Shown here piece by piece: positions 18,435-27,398 of a stretch of 64,000 nt of DNA. The stretch is from Candidatus Aminicenantes bacterium UBA6072 (lineage in GTDB: Bacteria; Acidobacteriota; Aminicenantia; UBA2199). Made by a program: the position numbers and the translations under genes. Below the pieces are notes generated by a model. It saw only the letters and a list, made by a program, of their open reading frames with translations, had not been told where the DNA came from and did no database searches. The stretch spans positions 62,001 to 126,000 of the forward strand of contig DIXU01000003.1 of NCBI GenBank assembly GCA_002436105.1, read 5' to 3'. Each line of letters begins with the position of its first letter. The first letter of the stretch is position 1.

Positions 18435-19904
18435 TTACTTCTTTTTTTTCATTTCCCCGGGCAAATCAGGGGAGAGGATCCACTCGTTCAGGCGCAGGCG
18501 CAGGCCGGGGTCGCCGCCGCAGAGCAGGCCCAGGAATTCTTCGGTTCCCAGGCTGCTGTAGCGGTGCGTTTCCAGGATGGATCGCAAGCGCCGCAGCAGC
18601 TCGGCCTCGCCGAGCGTATCGGAGAGTTCGGCCAGCATCAGCGCCGGCTTGGCATAGACCTGGGACTGGTACACTTCGGGATTCTTGAACAACAGCCGCA
18701 GTTTGCCGCCTTCGGCCGGGGCGGCCTTGCCGGCGAAGCGCTTCACGAAGCGCCGCAGATCACTGCGGATCCGCCGGTACTCCTTTTCACCCTGAAGTTC
18801 CTTCATATAGATGAGGCTGGAATAGGTCGCCAGGCCCTCGGTGATCCAGTTGTCCGCCGTCGTTTTCCAGGAAACGATCCCGCCCCACCACTGGTGGGCG
18901 AACTCATGGGCCAGGAGATCGGTGCCGGCGTCGCTCATCGCCAGGGCCGAATCCAGGCGCGACCCACGCTGTGCCGCGCTCGCCCGCAGGGGCTGGCCCG
19001 CGTCGACGCTCATGACGACGAGGCCGCTGTAGCTGACGCCGCCGAGCCATTGGCCGCGGCGGAAGAGGACGCTCAGCTCACGGATGCCGAGAGGACCGAA
19101 ACGCTGCTCGTAAAAAGAGAGGATGCGTTCGATCTCGGCAGCGTTGAAATGGCTTTCGAGCTTGAACCCCGGCCAGCCGTACAGGCGCACGGTCAACGGC
19201 CCGCTGATGACCCCGATCGGCTGGAAGCGGCCGCAGACGAGCGCCATGCCCTTGGCGCTGGGGTTCTCGAAACGAAAGCCGTTGCCGACCGCTGCGGGGC
19301 AACCGCCGCTGCGGACGCCGCTGCCCAGGCAATTCCATCCTTCGGGGAGGCGCAGGGACATCTGCAGCGCGGCAAAATCGAGGCGCGGGTGCGGGTAAAA
19401 GTCCCTGACATAGGAAAGGAACCGGCAATCATCAACCGGCCCCTCGCCGCCGGGCGCCGCCTGCCGGCCCGTGCGCAGGGCGCTGCCGGTCACGGCAAAC
19501 GGATCGGGAGACTGGTCCAGGTAACCGCTGTAGCAGAGCTCGAGATCACTCCCTTGCGGGCAACTCAGCAAGAACTCCCCCCCTTCATGGGAAAAGACCG
19601 ACGACGGCTCGTCGGCGACGCGCACGGAACTCAGTTGCATGCCGTCGGCCAGCCACAGGCGTCGCTCGTCGGCCGGTCCGGCAAAGGTAAGCCGCGCGGT
19701 CGCTTCCAGGAATCCGCGCTCCGGGTCGTAGGATCCGTCCAGTTGCAGCGCCAGCAGGTGCTCCTCCGCAGCGGCCGCCGGTTTTTCCGCGACGTTCCCG
19801 GCGCACAGCGTTCCGGCCAGGATCCCGGCCTGCGCGAGCAGCAGGAAAAGCAGCGCGCCGACGTCGCAGCGTCGCCGCACGGTCACGCATACCATGTTTC
19901 TCAT
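18435..19904 (-). CDS. Exported M1-family (gluzincin) metallopeptidase
   Basis: 489 residues. The N-terminus (residues 1-35) is a charged-then-hydrophobic export signal. The zinc site HEFAHQWWG (333-341) is followed by NWITEGLATY supplying the third ligand Glu, as in aminopeptidase N. The classical GAMEN substrate motif appears as GGVSYSGL, so exopeptidase specificity may differ. Start ATG 19904 has AGGAGGT upstream, directly against a perfect 8-bp hairpin that may affect translation. Confidence 0.82.
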   Translation of the reverse strand: MRNMVCVTVRRRCDVGALLFLLLAQAGILAGTLCAGNVAEKPAAAAEEHLLALQLDGSYDPERGFLEATARLTFAGPADERRLWLADGMQLSSVRVADEPSSVFSHEGGEFLLSCPQGSDLELCYSGYLDQSPDPFAVTGSALRTGRQAAPGGEGPVDDCRFLSYVRDFYPHPRLDFAALQMSLRLPEGWNCLGSGVRSGGCPAAVGNGFRFENPSAKGMALVCGRFQPIGVISGPLTVRLYGWPGFKLESHFNAAEIERILSFYEQRFGPLGIRELSVLFRRGQWLGGVSYSGLVVMSVDAGQPLRASAAQRGSRLDSALAMSDAGTDLLAHEFAHQWWGGIVSWKTTADNWITEGLATYSSLIYMKELQGEKEYRRIRSDLRRFVKRFAGKAAPAEGGKLRLLFKNPEVYQSQVYAKPALMLAELSDTLGEAELLRRLRSILETHRYSSLGTEEFLGLLCGGDPGLRLRLNEWILSPDLPGEMKKKK

Positions 19905-20240
19905 CTTGACCTCCTTCAGCCCAAGGGCGGCTGAAGACCCGTCGATCATGGATCTCTCCCGATCGACTCCGGGCTTTCTATTTCCGAAGGGTTGACGCAA
20001 GACGGAGCGGCCTTGTAGGCGACCGAAGGATTGAATCCCCGGAATCAATCCCAGGTATTATCCCGAGCGCGGCGCCGCGCCCCGGATGGTTCAAATTTCC
20101 GTTCAGTGCTTCAAAACTTTGAATGGCGGCGAAGGAATCAGTGCTCGGCGAACGTTTGCCGCGGCACTGCCGCCGGGCCCACCTCCGCGCTTCCGCCTCA
20201 ACCTCCCCCTCCCTCTCCCCGGAGCCGGGCGCCGTCCGCG
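19905..20240 (+). other. Divergent spacer between M1 peptidase and hslV
   Basis: About 370 bases without a gene. The left end holds the M1 ribosome binding site and hairpin (19909-19936), the right end the hslV promoter. Nothing else is recognised between them. Confidence 0.6.
19914..19936 (-). promoter_or_regulatory. Leader hairpin abutting the M1 peptidase ribosome binding site
   Basis: CTTCAGCC, 7-nt loop, GGCTGAAG on the minus strand; the 3' arm runs straight into GAGGT. It could hide or present the Shine-Dalgarno. Confidence 0.45.
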
Positions 20241-20269
20241 TTGACTTGGCCGGGGAAAAGAATTAGAAT
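20241..20269 (+). promoter_or_regulatory. Promoter of hslVU (leaderless)
   Basis: TTGACT (20241-20246), 17 bp, TAGAAT (20264-20269), 6 bp, ATG 20276. No heat-shock operator (CIRCE) was seen. Confidence 0.7.
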
Positions 20270-20275
20270 CGCTTC

Positions 20276-20812
<537 letters not shown>

Positions 20813-20835
20813 CCGTGGGGGACGCCGTCACGGTC

Positions 20836-22200
20836 ATGGGCGACGAGCTGACGCCGCGGCAGATCGTCCGCGAGCTCGACCGCTTCATCATCGGCCAGAA
20901 CAACGCCAAGAAGGCGGTGAGCATCGCCCTGCGCAACCGCTACCGCCGCCAGAAGCTGCCGCCGGACATCGCCGACGACATCATTCCCAAGAACATCCTG
21001 ATGATCGGCGCCACCGGAGTGGGCAAGACCGAAATCGCCCGCCGCCTGGCCAAGCTGACCCGCTCGCCCTTCCTCAAGGTGGAGGCGTCGAAGTTCACCG
21101 AGGTCGGCTACGTGGGCCGCGACGTGGAATCGCTGGTGCGCGACCTGGTGCGCATCGCCGTCGACCTGGTCAAGGCGGAGAAGATGGCCGAGAACGGCGA
21201 TAAGGCCCGGCGCAGCACCGAGGAGAAGATCCTGGCCATCCTGCTCCCCGCGCCCAAGGCGGCCAGGGAAGCCGCCCCGGGAGAGGAAGCCGGGGAAAGC
21301 GAATCCGAAAGTTTCGCCAAGAGCCGCGAAAAGCTGCGCCAGCTGCTGCGGGCGGGGAAGCTGAACGACCGGGTCATCGAGGTCGAGGTCAAGGCCAGCC
21401 CCTTCACGCCCCTCGAGATATTTTCCGCCAGCGGCGTGGAAGAGATCGGCATCCAGATCAGCGAGATGATGCCCAACATCCTCGGTTCCCGGGGTTCCCG
21501 GAAACGGAAAATGCCCCTGGAAGAGGCTTTCCAGCATATGCTGCAGGAGGAACAGAACCGCCTGCTGGACATGGACCAGGTATCCAAGGTCGCCATCCTG
21601 CGCACCGAGCAGATGGGCATCGTCTTTCTCGACGAGATCGACAAGATCGCCGGTCGCGAGAGCGGCGGCCACGGCCCCATGGTCTCGCGCGAAGGCGTCC
21701 AGCGCGACCTGCTGCCGATCATCGAGGGCACCACGGTCAACACCAAGTACGGCATGGTCCGCACCGACCACATCCTGTTCATCGGCGCCGGCGCCTTCCA
21801 CGTGGCCAAGCCCGCCGACATGATCCCCGAACTGCAGGGGCGCTTTCCCATCCGCGTCGAGCTGGAATCGCTGAACCGGGAGGATTTCGTGCGCATCCTG
21901 ACCGAGCCGCAGAACGCGCTGGTCAAGCAATACCAGAACCTGCTGGGCACCGAGGGGCTGGAGGTCGAGTTCACCCCGGACGCCGTCGCTGAGATCGCCA
22001 CCCTGGCCGTGGAGGTCAACAGCGCCTCGGAGAATATCGGCGCCCGCCGCCTGCACACCATCATGGAGAAGGTGATGGAGGACATCTCTTTCGACGCTTC
22101 CGACCTGGAAAACGGCCGGGTACGCATCGACGGCGCCTACGTGCGGCGCAAGGTCGAGGGTATCGTCAAGGACGGCGACTTGAGCAAGTACATCCTGTGA
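20836..22200 (+). CDS. hslU: ATP-dependent protease HslVU, ATPase subunit
   Basis: 454 residues. AAA+ unfoldase with the family opening LTPRQIVRELDRFIIGQ, Walker A GATGVGKT, an insertion (I-domain) with charged sequence in the middle, Walker B VFLDEIDKIA and the C-terminal KYIL that docks into HslV. ATG 20836 aligns with known starts; an in-frame GTG at 20815 has a better-placed GAGGAG and would add 7 residues. It lies 23 bp (or 2 bp) after hslV. Confidence 0.95.
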   Translation: MGDELTPRQIVRELDRFIIGQNNAKKAVSIALRNRYRRQKLPPDIADDIIPKNILMIGATGVGKTEIARRLAKLTRSPFLKVEASKFTEVGYVGRDVESLVRDLVRIAVDLVKAEKMAENGDKARRSTEEKILAILLPAPKAAREAAPGEEAGESESESFAKSREKLRQLLRAGKLNDRVIEVEVKASPFTPLEIFSASGVEEIGIQISEMMPNILGSRGSRKRKMPLEEAFQHMLQEEQNRLLDMDQVSKVAILRTEQMGIVFLDEIDKIAGRESGGHGPMVSREGVQRDLLPIIEGTTVNTKYGMVRTDHILFIGAGAFHVAKPADMIPELQGRFPIRVELESLNREDFVRILTEPQNALVKQYQNLLGTEGLEVEFTPDAVAEIATLAVEVNSASENIGARRLHTIMEKVMEDISFDASDLENGRVRIDGAYVRRKVEGIVKDGDLSKYIL

Positions 22201-22205
22201 GCGAC

Positions 22206-23276
22206 ATGAAAAAACAAATCCTTTCCCTGTCGGCGATCCTCCTGCTGCTGTGGAGCTGCGGCAAGAAGGGGCCGCTGGTCCTCGAACCCGAGCTGCTGCC
22301 GCCGGCGCCGATTCAACTGGTTCTGCGCCAGATCGGCCACGAGGTCGAGCTTTCCTGGAAATACCCGGCCCTGCTTTCCGACGACCAGACCCCCCTGCAG
22401 CCGTCCCAGGTGCGCAGCGTGGCCGTGTACCACCTGGCCAAGCCCTTCAGCCCCGGCGGTTTTGAAAAAAAGAGCGAACTCCTGGCCCGGCCCAAGGTCG
22501 CGGAGATCACCGCCAGCGGCGACACGTTCACCTTCGCCATCCCCTTCAAGTCCAGGATGCTCAAGGAAAAGGAACACGCCTTCGCCGTGGCCTACTATTA
22601 CGGCAGGACGCGCTCGCCCCTGGGCGATGTGGAGAAGATCGCCACGCGCCCGCCGCCGGAAGCGGTGCGCGACCTGAAGATCGGCCGCGAGGGCAAGGTC
22701 GTGGTGCTGAAGTGGAGCCCGCCGCGTGCCGACAGCGAGGGCCAGCCACTCCCCTCGCTCCTGGGCTACCGCGTCTACCGCCGCATCGCGGCCGCTGCGG
22801 CGGCGGTCAAGGGCGCCCCGGGGAAGGATGCCGGCGCCTTCATCCCCGTCCATGCCAAGCCGGTCAAGGGGGAATACTTCGAGGACCACGACACCGGCAT
22901 GGACGGCGACTACGAGTATCGCGTATCCAGTCTCCTCGCCGAGCGCATCGAGAGCGCCCAGTCCGCCAGCGTGAAAATAAGCGTTCAGGATGCCTTCCCC
23001 CCCGATGTCCCGGTCAACCTGGTCACTTTCACCGCCAGCGACCATGTATTCCTTACCTGGGAAGCCGTGCGCGACAGCGACCTGGACCATTACGTCATTT
23101 TCCGCAAGTCATTCACCGAGCAGGAGTTCAAGATCCTGGACGCTTCCGTGACCGAGAATTTCTATCGCGACCGCCAGGTGGTCAAGGGGCAGGAATACGT
23201 GTATGCCGTCTCCGCCGTCGACCGCAAGGGCAACGAGAGCGAACCGGGGCGCCCCGCTCGCCACAAGTTCGAATAA
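22206..23276 (+). CDS. Lipoprotein with fibronectin type III-like domains
   Basis: 356 residues. The signal peptide ends in a lipobox with Cys18 (LWS-C-GKKGP). The rest contains FnIII-like modules: HEVELSWKYP near 50, VVVLKWSPP near 165 and HVFLTWEAV near 280, the last two followed by the YRV/YVY strand with E-Y between. It is probably anchored in the outer or inner membrane facing the periplasm and binds other molecules; no catalytic motif is seen. ATG 22206 lies 5 bp after the hslU stop, so it may be read from the same transcript. Confidence 0.75.
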   Translation: MKKQILSLSAILLLLWSCGKKGPLVLEPELLPPAPIQLVLRQIGHEVELSWKYPALLSDDQTPLQPSQVRSVAVYHLAKPFSPGGFEKKSELLARPKVAEITASGDTFTFAIPFKSRMLKEKEHAFAVAYYYGRTRSPLGDVEKIATRPPPEAVRDLKIGREGKVVVLKWSPPRADSEGQPLPSLLGYRVYRRIAAAAAAVKGAPGKDAGAFIPVHAKPVKGEYFEDHDTGMDGDYEYRVSSLLAERIESAQSASVKISVQDAFPPDVPVNLVTFTASDHVFLTWEAVRDSDLDHYVIFRKSFTEQEFKILDASVTENFYRDRQVVKGQEYVYAVSAVDRKGNESEPGRPARHKFE

Positions 23277-23290
23277 GCAGTCGCCTGGCC

Positions 23291-24451
23291 ATGAACGGCC
23301 CCGCCCCGGATCGAGCCGCAAAGGCCACCGTTGCCCTGGTCTCCTGTCCCGATTACGACGAATCCCGCGTGCTGGCGGCGCTGCGCCGGGGAGTCGGCCT
23401 GCTGGGCGGCATCGGCCGCTTCGTTTCCAGCGCCGAGCGCATCCTGCTCAAGCCCAACGTGCTGACCGGGGCCGCCGCCGCGAAGAACGTCACCACCCAC
23501 CCCGCCGTTTTCAAGGCCATGGGCCGGCTGCTGCTGGAGAACGGCGCCCGGGTCGGCTATGGGGACTCGCCGGGGTTCGGAAGCCTGGCAGCGGCGGCCG
23601 CCAGGTCCGGGCTGGCGGATGCCGCCCGCGAGATCGGCATCGAGATGGTCGATTTTTCCGCCGCCGTCCAGGTCAGCTTCAGCGATGCCCTGATCGCCAG
23701 GCAACTGGTGCTGGCACGCGCGGCGCTCGACGCCGACGGCATCGTCGGGCTGTCCAAGATGAAGACCCACGGCTTCATGCGCGTCACCGGCGCCGTCAAG
23801 AACCAGTTCGGATGCGTGCCGGGCATTCGCAAGGGGGAATACCACGTCAAGATGCCGCGCAGCGAGCACTTCGCCGCCATGCTGGTCGACGTCTGCCGCC
23901 GCCTGAAGCCGCGGCTGAACGTCATGGACGGGATCGTGGCCATGGAGGGCAACGGCCCGGGCTCCGGGACGCCGCGACGGATGAACGTCCTGTTGCTCTC
24001 CGCCGACCCGCTGGCCCTGGACGCCGTATTCTGCCGGCTGGTGCACATGCCGCCGCGGAACGTACCGACCATGAAGCCCGGGGCCGAGAGCGGCCTGGGC
24101 GTCTGGGAGGAGGATGCGATCGCGATCCTGGGGGAAGACCCGTCGCGCTTCTCCTGCCCGGACTTCAAGGTGGTGCGCCAGCCTCCCGTGCCCTTCGACC
24201 GTTCCTTCCCCTATTATCTCAAAAAATGGGTCACGCCGCGTCCGGTCATCGATCCCGGACGCTGCACGCGATGCGGCATCTGCAGCGAAGTGTGCCCGCT
24301 GGAACCCGAAGCCGTCGCGCCCGCGGATCAAGGCTCGCCGCCCGTTTACGATTACCGGCGCTGCATCCGCTGCTACTGCTGCCAGGAGATGTGCCCGCAC
24401 GGCGCCATCTCCATCCGCCGGCCCGTTCTGAGCCGGCTCATCCATCGCTGA
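23291..24451 (+). CDS. DUF362 protein with two 4Fe-4S clusters
   Basis: 386 residues. Residues 1-~300 are a DUF362 domain (LLKPNVL, VGYGDSPGFGS, GLSKMKTHGFMRVTGAVKN, DGIVAMEGNGPGSG). The C-terminal ~80 residues carry two ferredoxin motifs, CTRCGICSEVCP and CIRCYCCQEMCP. Family members are soluble iron-sulfur proteins of uncertain role, possibly redox partners. It starts 14 bp after the lipoprotein gene. Confidence 0.85.
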   Translation: MNGPAPDRAAKATVALVSCPDYDESRVLAALRRGVGLLGGIGRFVSSAERILLKPNVLTGAAAAKNVTTHPAVFKAMGRLLLENGARVGYGDSPGFGSLAAAAARSGLADAAREIGIEMVDFSAAVQVSFSDALIARQLVLARAALDADGIVGLSKMKTHGFMRVTGAVKNQFGCVPGIRKGEYHVKMPRSEHFAAMLVDVCRRLKPRLNVMDGIVAMEGNGPGSGTPRRMNVLLLSADPLALDAVFCRLVHMPPRNVPTMKPGAESGLGVWEEDAIAILGEDPSRFSCPDFKVVRQPPVPFDRSFPYYLKKWVTPRPVIDPGRCTRCGICSEVCPLEPEAVAPADQGSPPVYDYRRCIRCYCCQEMCPHGAISIRRPVLSRLIHR

Positions 24452-24474
24452 CGGCTGCTTCCCGCCGCGGCGTC

Positions 24475-27168
24475 TCAACGCGCCGGCAGCTCCATCACGG
24501 CATCGATCACCGATCCGTCCGCCGCGGGCGTGGTCGCGAAGCCCAGGCGCTTGAAAAGCGCCAGCATTCTCGTGTTGTCGTGGCCGGTCTGGGCGACCAC
24601 GCGCCGCAGTCCCCAGTGGCCCGCGATCTCCAGGCAGCATTCGGTCAGCACGCTTCCCAGCCCCCTGTTCTGCCACTTGTCGCCCACCAGGACGGCGTAT
24701 TCCACGCTCTCGTGGTCGGGATCGGCGACCAGGCGCCCCACTCCCAGCAACTCGCGCCGGCCATCCCGTTCCAGCTCGGCGACCATGGCGATCTCGCGGT
24801 CATAGTCGATGAAGCAATAACGGACCGCCGCCTGGTGGGACTGCCACTGGAAAAAATGGCGGAAGCGGGCATAAATGGATTCACGCGAGCATCCGGCCAG
24901 CAGCTCCATCCACAGCGGCTCGTCCTCGGGCCGGATGGGGCGCAGCAAAATGGGCGTTCCGTCGGGCAGGCTCGCCTTGCGGACGGTTTCCTCGGGATAG
25001 GGACGCAGGGCCAGGTGGGAGTAGGAACGCACGCCGGCCTGCGGCGGCGGTCCCTCGATGACCAGGCGAGCGTCCAGGGCGATCACCCTCTCCGCCGTGA
25101 CCAGCAACGGGTTGATGTCCAGCTCGGCGATCTCGGGATAGTCAGCGGCGAAATATGACAGCCGGATCAGGGTCTCCAGAAGGCGGTCAACGGCGAGCGG
25201 CCGGCGGCCGCGGTAGCCGTTCAGCAGGGGCCAGATCTTCAGCGACTCCAGCATGCGCCGGGCCAGCCGCTCGTTGAGCGGCGGGAATCCCAGGCTGCGG
25301 TCGGCGAACAGTTCGGCCTCGGTGCCGCCCCGGCCGGCCATGACAACCGTGCCGAATACCGGGTCCTTCTTGATGCCCAGGATCAGCTCCGCTCCCTCCG
25401 GATCGCGGATCATGGACTGGACGGTCACCCCGGCCACCCGCGCTGTCGGCGCCTGCCGCCGCGCCCGCTCCATGACCGCCCTGAATGCCCGCCGTACGCC
25501 GTTCGCATCCTTCAGGTCCAGGACCACTCCGCCCACGTCGCTCTTGTGGCTGATGTCCGGGGAATGGATCTTCAGCACGACCGGGAATCCGATCTGCCGG
25601 GCCAGGGACGCCGCCTTGTCGGCGCTGGCGGCCTCCCGGGGCATGGCGGTGGGGATGCCGTAGGCCTCCAGCAAGGACTTGGAATCGTTTTCACTGAGGG
25701 TCCGCGGCTCGTTCCCCGCCAGTTTCCTGAATTCAGCATGCAGACCCTGGCGATCCGAAGTGAAGGCCAAGGGGATATCCCTGGGTGTCTCGTAAAGACT
25801 GGCCAGGTTGCGGGCATAGGCCACCAGGGTCATGAAGGCGCGTACCGCCTGCTCCGGGGTGCGGTAGCCGGCAATGCCGGCCTCGGCCAGCACCCGCCTG
25901 CCCTCGGTCATGCTTTCCCCGCCCAGCCAGGCAGCCAGGATCGGCTTGGCCGACAGGTCCTTGAGCTGCGCCAGCGCCTGGGCCATCGTCGTCGCGTTGG
26001 TCATCGCTTGCGGCGTGACGATCACCAGCACGGCGTCTGCACCCGGGTCCTGCAGAACGATCTCCACCGCCTTGGCCAGTCGCTTGGAACGGGCATCGCC
26101 GAGGACATCGACCGGATTGCCGTGCGACCAGCAGGGCGGCAGTACCTCGTCCAGCCGGGACAGCGTATCGGCTCCCAGCTTCGCCAGGGAACCGCCGGCC
26201 TGGATCAGGGCGTCGACGGCCATCACGCCGGGTCCGCCGGCATTGGTCACGACGGCCAGCCGCGGGCCCAGGGGAATCTTCTGGCGGCCGATGAGCTCGG
26301 CGCAGTCGAAGATCTCGCCGATATCCAGCACCCGCGCCAGGCCGGCACGCTGGAAGGCGGCGTCATAAACGGCATCCTCGGCGGCCAGGGCGCCGGTATG
26401 CGAGGCAGCCACCTGCGCCGATTCGGGAAAACGCCCCGCCTTGTAGGCCACGATGGGCTTGCTGCGGGCAAAGGCGCGGGCGGCGGTCATGAACTTGCGT
26501 GCCTGGCCGATCGATTCCACGTAGAGGATGATCGAGCGCGTCCTCTCGTCCTCGCCCAGGTAGTCGATCAGGTCGCCGAAGTCGATGTCCAGGGCGTTGC
26601 CGATCGACGCCACGCAGGAGAAGCCGATGTTCTCGGCCCGCGCCCAGTCCAGCACGGCGGCGCACAGGGCGCCCGACTGGGAAATGAAGGCCACGTTGCC
26701 GCTCTTGGGCATGGCGCCGGCGAAACTCATGTTGAGCTGGCGGTTGGGGACGATGACTCCCAGGCAATTGGGGCCAAGGATGCGCAGGGCGCCGAAGCGG
26801 CGCGCCTCGGCCAGGATCTGCTCCTCCAGGTCCCGGCCTTCCGGGCCGGTCTCGCGGAACCCGGAGGAGACGATGACCACCCCGGGAATGCCCGCTTCGC
26901 CGCATTCGCGCACCAGGGCCGGCACCCTGGCCGCCGGGGCGCAGATAACGCCCACATCGACGGGACGCGGCAATTGGGCGAGGGAGGCGAAGCAGGAGAT
27001 GCCCATGACGGCCTCGAAGTCGGGATTGACCGGATAGACGACCCCGCGGTAGCCGCTGTTGACCAGGTTGCCGAGCACCTTGCCGCCGACGCTCCTGGGA
27101 TTGGCGCTGACGCCGATCAACGCGATGCGCTGCGGATTGAAGATGTTCTCCAAGCGATGGATGGCCAT
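24475..27168 (-). CDS. Acyl-CoA synthetase (NDP-forming)-like protein with C-terminal GNAT domain (Pat/PatZ type)
   Basis: 897 residues in Pat order: CoA-binding domain (IALIGVSANP), succinyl-CoA ligase-like domain with His257 in ASHTGALA, ATP-grasp domain (about 490-710; FPVVLKIHSPDISHKSDVGGV, ELDINPLL) and a GNAT acetyltransferase at the end (VGDKWQNRGLGSVL acetyl-CoA loop). E. coli-type Pat acetylates lysines of metabolic enzymes such as acetyl-CoA synthetase. Unlike many Pat proteins the ligase half keeps the histidine that is phosphorylated in true ADP-forming acetyl-CoA synthetases, so it might also be an active ligase. Start ATG 27168 has AAGGAG at 10 bp. Confidence 0.85.
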   Translation of the reverse strand: MAIHRLENIFNPQRIALIGVSANPRSVGGKVLGNLVNSGYRGVVYPVNPDFEAVMGISCFASLAQLPRPVDVGVICAPAARVPALVRECGEAGIPGVVIVSSGFRETGPEGRDLEEQILAEARRFGALRILGPNCLGVIVPNRQLNMSFAGAMPKSGNVAFISQSGALCAAVLDWARAENIGFSCVASIGNALDIDFGDLIDYLGEDERTRSIILYVESIGQARKFMTAARAFARSKPIVAYKAGRFPESAQVAASHTGALAAEDAVYDAAFQRAGLARVLDIGEIFDCAELIGRQKIPLGPRLAVVTNAGGPGVMAVDALIQAGGSLAKLGADTLSRLDEVLPPCWSHGNPVDVLGDARSKRLAKAVEIVLQDPGADAVLVIVTPQAMTNATTMAQALAQLKDLSAKPILAAWLGGESMTEGRRVLAEAGIAGYRTPEQAVRAFMTLVAYARNLASLYETPRDIPLAFTSDRQGLHAEFRKLAGNEPRTLSENDSKSLLEAYGIPTAMPREAASADKAASLARQIGFPVVLKIHSPDISHKSDVGGVVLDLKDANGVRRAFRAVMERARRQAPTARVAGVTVQSMIRDPEGAELILGIKKDPVFGTVVMAGRGGTEAELFADRSLGFPPLNERLARRMLESLKIWPLLNGYRGRRPLAVDRLLETLIRLSYFAADYPEIAELDINPLLVTAERVIALDARLVIEGPPPQAGVRSYSHLALRPYPEETVRKASLPDGTPILLRPIRPEDEPLWMELLAGCSRESIYARFRHFFQWQSHQAAVRYCFIDYDREIAMVAELERDGRRELLGVGRLVADPDHESVEYAVLVGDKWQNRGLGSVLTECCLEIAGHWGLRRVVAQTGHDNTRMLALFKRLGFATTPAADGSVIDAVMELPAR

Positions 27169-27255
27169 GGTTCGCTCGCTCCTTTTTATTTCGGGCCCGG
27201 GTCGGCGCGGGGTCGTGCCGCATCCGCCACGGAGCAACGCCGAGCGGAAGGAAAA

Positions 27256-27284
27256 AGTATAGGGAATCCGACCGGCGAAGTCAA
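27256..27284 (-). promoter_or_regulatory. Promoter of the Pat-like gene
   Basis: TTGACT (27284-27279), 17 bp, TATACT (27261-27256) on the minus strand; leader about 80 nt. Confidence 0.65.
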
Positions 27285-27371
27285 ACGCCGCAAAGATCCG
27301 CCGGCCGACGCCCGGCATGCAATTCGTTCACGGATCTGCTATCATGAGCGGCAGGAATGACGGAGGTCGCC

Positions 27372-27398
27372 ATGCCCAGCCGGGATGATTGCCCATGA
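27372..27398 (+). CDS. Possible 8-codon leader ORF
   Basis: ATG...TGA encoding MPSRDDCP, preceded by GGAGGT at correct distance. The start of the long membrane-protein gene (ATG 27385) lies inside it in another frame, so it may couple or limit translation of that gene. It could also be chance. Confidence 0.3.
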   Translation: MPSRDDCP

